Source: an uncultured Blautia sp.
GTDB taxonomy: Bacteria; Bacillota; Clostridia; Lachnospirales; Lachnospiraceae
DNA: 56,291 bases
Reading direction: 5' to 3'
Assembly: GCA_900541345.1 (NCBI GenBank)
Contig: UQJE01000004.1
Location: forward strand, 1 to 56,291
Below, piece by piece: positions 51,384 to 56,291 of the stretch. Position 1 is the stretch's first letter, and each line of letters opens with the position of its first letter. Made by a program: the position numbers and the translations under genes. The notes under the pieces are model-generated. The model was not told the origin of the DNA, did not search any database, and saw only the letters and a list, made by a program, of their open reading frames with translations.

Positions 51384-51409
51384 TCAACAGAGGGGATTTA
51401 TCGTATATT
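51381..51409 (+). promoter_or_regulatory. Promoter of larB-larC
   Basis: TTGTCA, 17-base spacer, TATATT, 38 bases before the larB start. Confidence 0.7.
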
Positions 51410-51447
51410 ATTAGGAGAAATGATTACCGGAAAGGGAGACAGAATAA

Positions 51448-52206
51448 ATGACAGTACAGGAACTTCTGGAGGCAGTGCGTGATGGAAATGTAACTGTAGA
51501 AGAGGCGGAAACTTTATTAAAAAAAGAAAGCTATGAGGAGCTGGAATATGCAAAGCTTGATACCGGGCGGAAAAACCGAACCGGATTTGCGGAAGTGGTT
51601 TACTGCAGCGGAAAGGCAGACCAGCATCTTTTGAGTATATATGAACGTTTATATAAGGAATACGGAGAAGTATTTGGAACAAGGGCATCAGAAAAACAAT
51701 ATGCGCTTATAAAGGCGCGTTTTCCGGAGGCGGAATATGATTCCGTGTCCCGCATTCTAAAAATATGTACAAAAGAGAAAGAAAAAAATGGAAATATTGT
51801 AGTTTGTACTGCAGGAACCGCAGATATTCCCGTTGCAGAGGAAGCGGCGCAGACAGCAGAATATTTTGGGACAAAGGTGGAGCGGATTTACGATATAGGA
51901 GTCAGTGGAATGCACAGACTATTTTCAAGATTGGAACAAATACAGAAGGCAAACTGTGTTGTGGCAGTGGCGGGAATGGAGGGGGCGCTTGCAAGTGTTC
52001 TGGGAGGGCTTGTCAGCCGACCGGTAATCGCTGTTCCCACTTCTGTAGGATATGGAGCAAATTTTGGAGGTATGTCAGCGCTTCTTACGATGATTAACTC
52101 TTGTGCGAATGGAGTGGCAGTAGTAAATATTGATAATGGTTATGGAGCCGGTTATCTTGCAACACAGATCAATCGTCTTGCGGCAGGGGAAGGAGAGAAA
52201 GAATAG
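51448..52206 (+). CDS. larB: Nickel-pincer cofactor biosynthesis protein LarB
   Basis: A 252-residue PurE-like carboxylase. In the Lactobacillus pathway it carboxylates the pyridinium ring of nicotinic acid adenine dinucleotide and cleaves it, giving the precursor of the nickel-pincer cofactor of lactate racemase. VVYCSGKADQHLL near residue 50, VCTAGTADIPVAEEAAQTAE (core GTADIPVAEEA) near residue 120 and VPTSVGYGANFGGMSALL near residue 197 are the family motifs. GGAAAGGGAGAC precedes the ATG. It overlaps larC by one base. larE and larA are not in the window. Confidence 0.93.
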   Translation: MTVQELLEAVRDGNVTVEEAETLLKKESYEELEYAKLDTGRKNRTGFAEVVYCSGKADQHLLSIYERLYKEYGEVFGTRASEKQYALIKARFPEAEYDSVSRILKICTKEKEKNGNIVVCTAGTADIPVAEEAAQTAEYFGTKVERIYDIGVSGMHRLFSRLEQIQKANCVVAVAGMEGALASVLGGLVSRPVIAVPTSVGYGANFGGMSALLTMINSCANGVAVVNIDNGYGAGYLATQINRLAAGEGEKE

Positions 52207-53501
52207 TGGGAAATACATTATATCTGGAATGCTATTCCGGAATCAGCGGTGATATGACAGTGGCGGCGCTCCTTGATCTTGGAGCAGACAGAGATATACT
52301 TGAAAATACTTTGAAAAGTCTCCCGCTTACAGGATATAGAACAGAGATAACAAAAGTGAAAAAATCAGGAATTGAGGCATGTGATTTTCATGTAATTCTT
52401 GATAAAGAACATGAAAACCATGATCATGATATGGAGTATCTTCATGGGAACAGTCATTGTAAAATGGGGAACCATTCACAGGAGCATATTCATGAAGAAA
52501 GTAGCCATAAAGAACATAGTCACGATCATCTCCACAGAGGAATAAAGGAAATAAAAGAAATAATCAATGCGGGAAATCTTACGGAAAGGGCGAGAAATCT
52601 TGCAATAAAAATCTTTTCTATACTTGCAGAGGCAGAGGCAGCAGCTCATAATGTCCCGGTGAAAGAAGTACATTTTCATGAGGTTGGGGCAGTTGATTCC
52701 ATTGTGGATATTGTGGCGGCAGCTGTATGTTTCGACAATCTGAATATAACCGAAGTAATCATACCGGAGCTTTGGGAGGGGAGGGGAACCGTTCGCTGTC
52801 AGCACGGAATACTTCCGGTTCCGGTTCCTGCTGTTCTAAATGTAGCAGCTCAAAACGGGCTGAAAATAAAAGTCACAGATGTGAAGGGAGAGCTGGTAAC
52901 GCCTACAGGGGCAGCCATTGCAGCGGCTGTTCGGACAAAAGAGAGACTTCCGGAGCGTTTTTCTGTCATAAAAACAGGAATCGGAGCAGGGAAACGCGAG
53001 TATGATTGTCCGGGTATTCTCCGGGCAATGGTAATTGAAGAAGAGGCAGAACAGGAAAAAAAGGAAGATACCATCTGTAAGCTTGAGGCAAATATTGACG
53101 ACTGTACAGGAGAAGCCCTTGGATATGCCATGAAACTTCTTATGGAAGCAGGGGCAAGAGATGTGTATTATGTACCGGTCTTTATGAAAAAAAATCGTCC
53201 TGCGTGGATTCTAAGCGCTCTTTGTAAGGAAGAGGACAGAGAGAATCTGGAGCAGATTATTTTCAGAGAAACAACTACTATCGGAATCCGAAGAACAGCG
53301 ATGAAAAGAACGGTTCTTGAGAGGGAACTAAGAAAAATAGATACAAGTTTCGGTAAGGTTCTTGTGAAGATATGCAGGGACGGGAATGCGGTATATTTTT
53401 ATCCAGAATATGAAAGTTTGGCAGAGCTTTGTAAAAAAACAGGGATTTCTTATCAGGAAGCCTATGAAATAGCTGTGAATGAAGCGAAGAAAGAAGTATG
53501 A
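52206..53501 (+). CDS. larC: Nickel insertion protein LarC
   Basis: A 431-residue CTP-dependent nickel insertase that completes the nickel-pincer cofactor. LECYSGISGDMTVAALLDLG is the typical start; VHFHEVGAVDSIVDIV near residue 155 and LVTPTGAAIAA near residue 233 follow. A histidine-rich insert at residues 69-110 has 13 His in 42 residues, likely a nickel store. Several lactobacilli need a frameshift to join LarC1 and LarC2, but here a single frame encodes both. It starts with GTG, overlapping the larB stop. Confidence 0.93.
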   Translation: MGNTLYLECYSGISGDMTVAALLDLGADRDILENTLKSLPLTGYRTEITKVKKSGIEACDFHVILDKEHENHDHDMEYLHGNSHCKMGNHSQEHIHEESSHKEHSHDHLHRGIKEIKEIINAGNLTERARNLAIKIFSILAEAEAAAHNVPVKEVHFHEVGAVDSIVDIVAAAVCFDNLNITEVIIPELWEGRGTVRCQHGILPVPVPAVLNVAAQNGLKIKVTDVKGELVTPTGAAIAAAVRTKERLPERFSVIKTGIGAGKREYDCPGILRAMVIEEEAEQEKKEDTICKLEANIDDCTGEALGYAMKLLMEAGARDVYYVPVFMKKNRPAWILSALCKEEDRENLEQIIFRETTTIGIRRTAMKRTVLERELRKIDTSFGKVLVKICRDGNAVYFYPEYESLAELCKKTGISYQEAYEIAVNEAKKEV

Positions 53502-53515
53502 AAGAGGAGAAATAA

Positions 53516-54697
53516 ATGAAAACTACAGAAAGTCAGAGAAAGAAAACAAACGGGGGAGATATTACTATCTGCCCTCATGCGAAAAAGTGCGGAGGCTGTC
53601 AGTATCAGGGGCTGTCTTATGAGGAGCAGTTAAAGAAGAAACAGAAGCAGGAAGAAAAACTGCTTGGAAGATTTGGAAAAGTAAAGCAAATAAAGGGAAT
53701 GGAAAATCCCTATCATTACAGAAATAAGGTTCATGCAGTTTTTGACAGGGACAGAAAAGGAAATATTATTTCCGGAACGTATGAGGCCAAATCCCACAGA
53801 GTAGTACCCATTGAAAGCTGTATGATAGAAGATGAAAAAAGCCAGGAAATTATTCGCACGATAAGGGGAATGCTGAAATCCTTTAAAATAAAAACATATG
53901 ATGAAGATACAGGCTATGGGCTTCTCAGGCATGTTCTGGTGAGAAGAGGATTTGAGACAAACGAGATTATGGTAGTACTTGTAGTGGGTTCTCCTGTTTT
54001 TCCATCAAAAAATAATTTTGTCAAGGCTCTTCGTAAAGAGCATCCAGAGATTTCTACTATTGTTTTAAACATTAATGATAAGAAAACAAGCATGGTTCTT
54101 GGAGAAAGGGAAATTGTAATTTACGGGAAGGGCTTTATCAGGGACAGATTATGCGGCTGTTCTTTCCGAATTTCCCCGAAATCTTTTTATCAGGTGAATC
54201 CTGTACAGACAGAGGTTCTTTATGAAGAAGCGGTACGTCTTGCAGGGCTTACAGGAAAAGAGAGAGTAATTGATGCTTACTGCGGAATCGGTACCATTGG
54301 AATGATTGCGTCAAAACATGCAAAAGAGATTATTGGAATTGAGCTGAATAAGGATGCAGTCCGTGATGCAAAAATCAATGCAAGAGAAAATAAAATTTCT
54401 AATATTTCTTTTTATGAAAATGATGCAGGCGTATTTATGGAATCGATGGCGGCACAGGGAGAGACTGCAGATGTTGTGTTTATGGATCCGCCTCGTGCAG
54501 GAAGCGATGAAAAATTTCTTTCCTCTGTCGTTACACTGGCGCCGAAAAAAATTGTTTATATTTCCTGTAACCCTGAGACACTTGCCAGGGACTTAAAATA
54601 TCTTGTAAAGAAGGGGTACAAGGTTAGGGAAATACAGCCTGTAGATATGTTTGGCTTTACGGAACACTGTGAAACAGTTTGCCTTTTACAGAAATAA
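53516..54697 (+). CDS. rlmD: 23S rRNA (uracil-5-)-methyltransferase, RlmD/RlmCD type
   Basis: A 393-residue SAM-dependent enzyme that methylates C5 of uracil in 23S rRNA. It lacks the usual N-terminal TRAM domain and begins near the iron-sulfur cluster: CPHAKKCGGCQYQGLSY has Cys19, Cys25 and Cys28, with a fourth likely near residue 103. IDAYCGIGTIGMIA near residue 253 is the SAM motif; FMDPPRAGSDEKF near residue 322 and YISCNPETLARDL (nucleophile Cys, near residue 350) complete the site. It is 14 bases from larC. Confidence 0.9.
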   Translation: MKTTESQRKKTNGGDITICPHAKKCGGCQYQGLSYEEQLKKKQKQEEKLLGRFGKVKQIKGMENPYHYRNKVHAVFDRDRKGNIISGTYEAKSHRVVPIESCMIEDEKSQEIIRTIRGMLKSFKIKTYDEDTGYGLLRHVLVRRGFETNEIMVVLVVGSPVFPSKNNFVKALRKEHPEISTIVLNINDKKTSMVLGEREIVIYGKGFIRDRLCGCSFRISPKSFYQVNPVQTEVLYEEAVRLAGLTGKERVIDAYCGIGTIGMIASKHAKEIIGIELNKDAVRDAKINARENKISNISFYENDAGVFMESMAAQGETADVVFMDPPRAGSDEKFLSSVVTLAPKKIVYISCNPETLARDLKYLVKKGYKVREIQPVDMFGFTEHCETVCLLQK

Positions 54698-54726
54698 AGA
54701 TTAAAATACAAATGAAGAGCAAAGAA

Positions 54727-54757
54727 AATCCCGGCTGGATTAACAGCCGGGATTTTT
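54727..54757. terminator. Two-way terminator between rlmD and pckA
   Basis: AATCCCGGCTG / CAGCCGGGATT with a six-base loop, followed by T's on the plus strand and a TTTTCTTT tail on the minus strand. It separates two convergent genes. Confidence 0.9.
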
Positions 54758-54771
54758 TGTCTGAATATAAA

Positions 54772-56291
54772 TTATTCCTGAGGACCAGCAGAAACTAATG
54801 CTTTACCAGCTTCGTTTCCTTCGTATTTAGCAAAGTTCTTAACGAATCTTGCTGCTAAGTCTTTTGCTTTTGTCTCCCACTCGGAAGCGTCAGCGTATGT
54901 GTCGCGTGGGTCAAGGATGTTGGAGTCAACACCTGGAAGCTCTGTCGGTACTTCGAAGTTGAAGTGCGGAATCTTCTTTGTTGGTGCTTTTAAGATATCT
55001 CCGTTTAAGATTGCATCGATGATACCACGTGTATCTTTAATGGAGATACGTTTTCCTGTTCCGTTCCATCCTGTATTTACCAGGTAAGCTTTAGCGCCGC
55101 TCTTTTCCATTTTCTTAACAAGCTCTTCTGCATATTTTGTAGGATGCAGTTCCAGGAATGCCTGTCCGAAGCAAGCAGAGAATGTTGGTGTAGGCTCTGT
55201 GATTCCACGCTCTGTACCAGCAAGTTTTGCTGTAAATCCAGAAAGGAAGTAGTACTGTGTCTGCTCTGGTGTCAGAATAGATACTGGAGGCAGTACGCCG
55301 AAAGCATCTGCAGACAGGAAGATAACTTCTTTTGCTGCCGGAGCGGAAGAAACAGGGCGAACGATATTCTCGATGTGGTTGATCGGGTAAGAAACACGAG
55401 TGTTCTCTGTTACGCTCTTATCTGTAAAGTCGATTTTTCCTTCAGAATCAAGAGTTACGTTCTCGAGAAGGGCATCGCGTTTGATTGCATTGTAGATGTC
55501 TGGCTCAGACTCTTTGTCAAGGTCGATAACTTTTGCATAGCATCCGCCTTCGAAGTTGAATACACCATTGTCATCCCAGCCGTGCTCGTCATCACCGATA
55601 AGAAGACGTTTCGGGTCTGTGGAAAGTGTAGTTTTTCCTGTTCCGGAAAGACCGAAGAAGATTGCTGTGTTTTCGCCGTTTAAGTCTGTGTTTGCAGAGC
55701 AGTGCATGGAAGCGATTCCTTTTAATGGAAGGTAGTAGTTCATCATGGAGAACATACCTTTCTTCATTTCTCCGCCGTACCATGTGTTTACAATAACCTG
55801 CTCGCGGCTTGTGATGTTGAACATAACTGCTGTCTCAGAGTTTAATCCTAACTCTTTGAAGTTTTCAACTTTTGCTTTAGAAGCATTGTATACGATGAAG
55901 TCAGGCTCAAAGTTCTCAAGCTCTTCTGCTGTTGGCTGAATGAACATATTTGTAACAAAATGAGCCTGCCAAGCTACTTCCATAATAAAACGGATTGCCA
56001 TACGTGTATCTTTGTTGGCACCGCAGAATGCGTCTACAACGTAGAGTTTTTTATTGGAGAGCTCTTTTAATGCAAGGTCTTTTACAGTATCCCATGCTTC
56101 CTGGGATGCCGGGTGATTGTCGTTTTTGTATTCGTCAGAAGTCCACCATACAGTATCTTTGGAATTTTCGTCCATAACGATAAATTTGTCTTTAGGAGAA
56201 CGGCCTGTGTAAACGCCAGTCATAACGTTAACAGCGCCCAGTTCACTTTCCTGACCTTTTTCAAAACCTTCAAGTTCCGGTTTTGTTTCTT
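54772..56291 (-). CDS. pckA: Phosphoenolpyruvate carboxykinase (ATP), 5' end outside the window
   Basis: The visible 506 codons cover almost all of ATP-type PEPCK, which converts oxaloacetate and ATP to PEP and CO2, or runs in reverse to fix CO2 in gut anaerobes. MTGVYTGRSPKDKF is the first recognised motif; GLSGTGKTTLSTDP is the P-loop, DDEHGWDDNGVFNFEGGCYA (core EHGWDDNG) binds metal and GTERGITEPTPTFSACFG (core EPTPTFSACFG) closes the site. The frame is open to the window edge and about 30 N-terminal residues are missing. A Met at 56221-56223 is internal, not the start. Confidence 0.96.
   Translation of the reverse strand, partial: ETKPELEGFEKGQESELGAVNVMTGVYTGRSPKDKFIVMDENSKDTVWWTSDEYKNDNHPASQEAWDTVKDLALKELSNKKLYVVDAFCGANKDTRMAIRFIMEVAWQAHFVTNMFIQPTAEELENFEPDFIVYNASKAKVENFKELGLNSETAVMFNITSREQVIVNTWYGGEMKKGMFSMMNYYLPLKGIASMHCSANTDLNGENTAIFFGLSGTGKTTLSTDPKRLLIGDDEHGWDDNGVFNFEGGCYAKVIDLDKESEPDIYNAIKRDALLENVTLDSEGKIDFTDKSVTENTRVSYPINHIENIVRPVSSAPAAKEVIFLSADAFGVLPPVSILTPEQTQYYFLSGFTAKLAGTERGITEPTPTFSACFGQAFLELHPTKYAEELVKKMEKSGAKAYLVNTGWNGTGKRISIKDTRGIIDAILNGDILKAPTKKIPHFNFEVPTELPGVDSNILDPRDTYADASEWETKAKDLAARFVKNFAKYEGNEAGKALVSAGPQE

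Noticed and set aside
52727..53005. Second open frame inside larC that could indicate a LarC1/LarC2 split
   Set aside because: larC is continuous in one frame over its full length; the other frame is a shadow.

Overview
The window looks like chromosomal DNA of an anaerobic, endospore-forming Firmicute, most likely a gut Lachnospiraceae of Blautia type. The basis is a complete spoIIIAA-AH operon, spoIVB, the clostridial gene order nusB-xseA-xseB-ispA-dxs-tlyA-nadK-argR-recN-spoIVB, AGGAGG-type ribosome sites, TTGACA/TATAAT promoters and an ATP-type PEP carboxykinase. The genus is an inference. I saw no rRNA, tRNA, CRISPR array or intact insertion sequence.

Layout. 1-8.85 kb: the 3' part of a heptad-repeat envelope protein, an FtsW-type SEDS protein, a lone acyl carrier protein, a divergent sirtuin-like protein, gltX, a UvrD-type helicase and an Sfp-type phosphopantetheinyl transferase. 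8.9-13.7 kb: the spoIIIA operon. 13.7-25.7 kb: prfC, an Asp23-family gene and the nusB-to-spoIVB block. 25.7-31.1 kb: an accessory block. It starts with a folded, repeat-like intergenic element and carries an HTH gene, a frameshifted RhuM-Fic gene, a nucleoside phosphorylase, an MFS transporter, a DUF2975/HTH pair and a small pyrophosphatase-like gene, and ends in a scrap of serine recombinase. It lies where spo0A is usually found, directly after spoIVB.

31.1-37.1 kb: uvrB, interrupted by an in-frame TAG, then a tightly overlapping five-gene operon: a PLP enzyme of the D-cysteine desulfhydrase/ACC deaminase family, an ArnC-like membrane glycosyltransferase, an ATP-grasp ligase and two half-size EamA proteins resembling ArnE/ArnF. 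I know of no described pathway with this combination. It is the best candidate here for an undescribed system, possibly building and flipping an amino-acid-decorated, undecaprenyl-phosphate-linked sugar.

37.1-54.7 kb: nucleoside salvage. It holds two amidohydrolases of the adenosine/SAH/MTA deaminase type, uridine phosphorylase, DeoD, a PfkB kinase and a BMP-family nucleoside ABC importer preceded by an ADP-ribosylglycohydrolase-fold protein. A Crp/Fnr regulator and a YdcZ transporter pair lie among them. The importer could bring in nucleosides, the deaminases and phosphorylases cleave them, and the kinase phosphorylate a product. larB-larC (nickel-pincer cofactor synthesis, without larE or larA nearby) and an RlmD-type rRNA methyltransferase follow. 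The window ends inside pckA on the minus strand.
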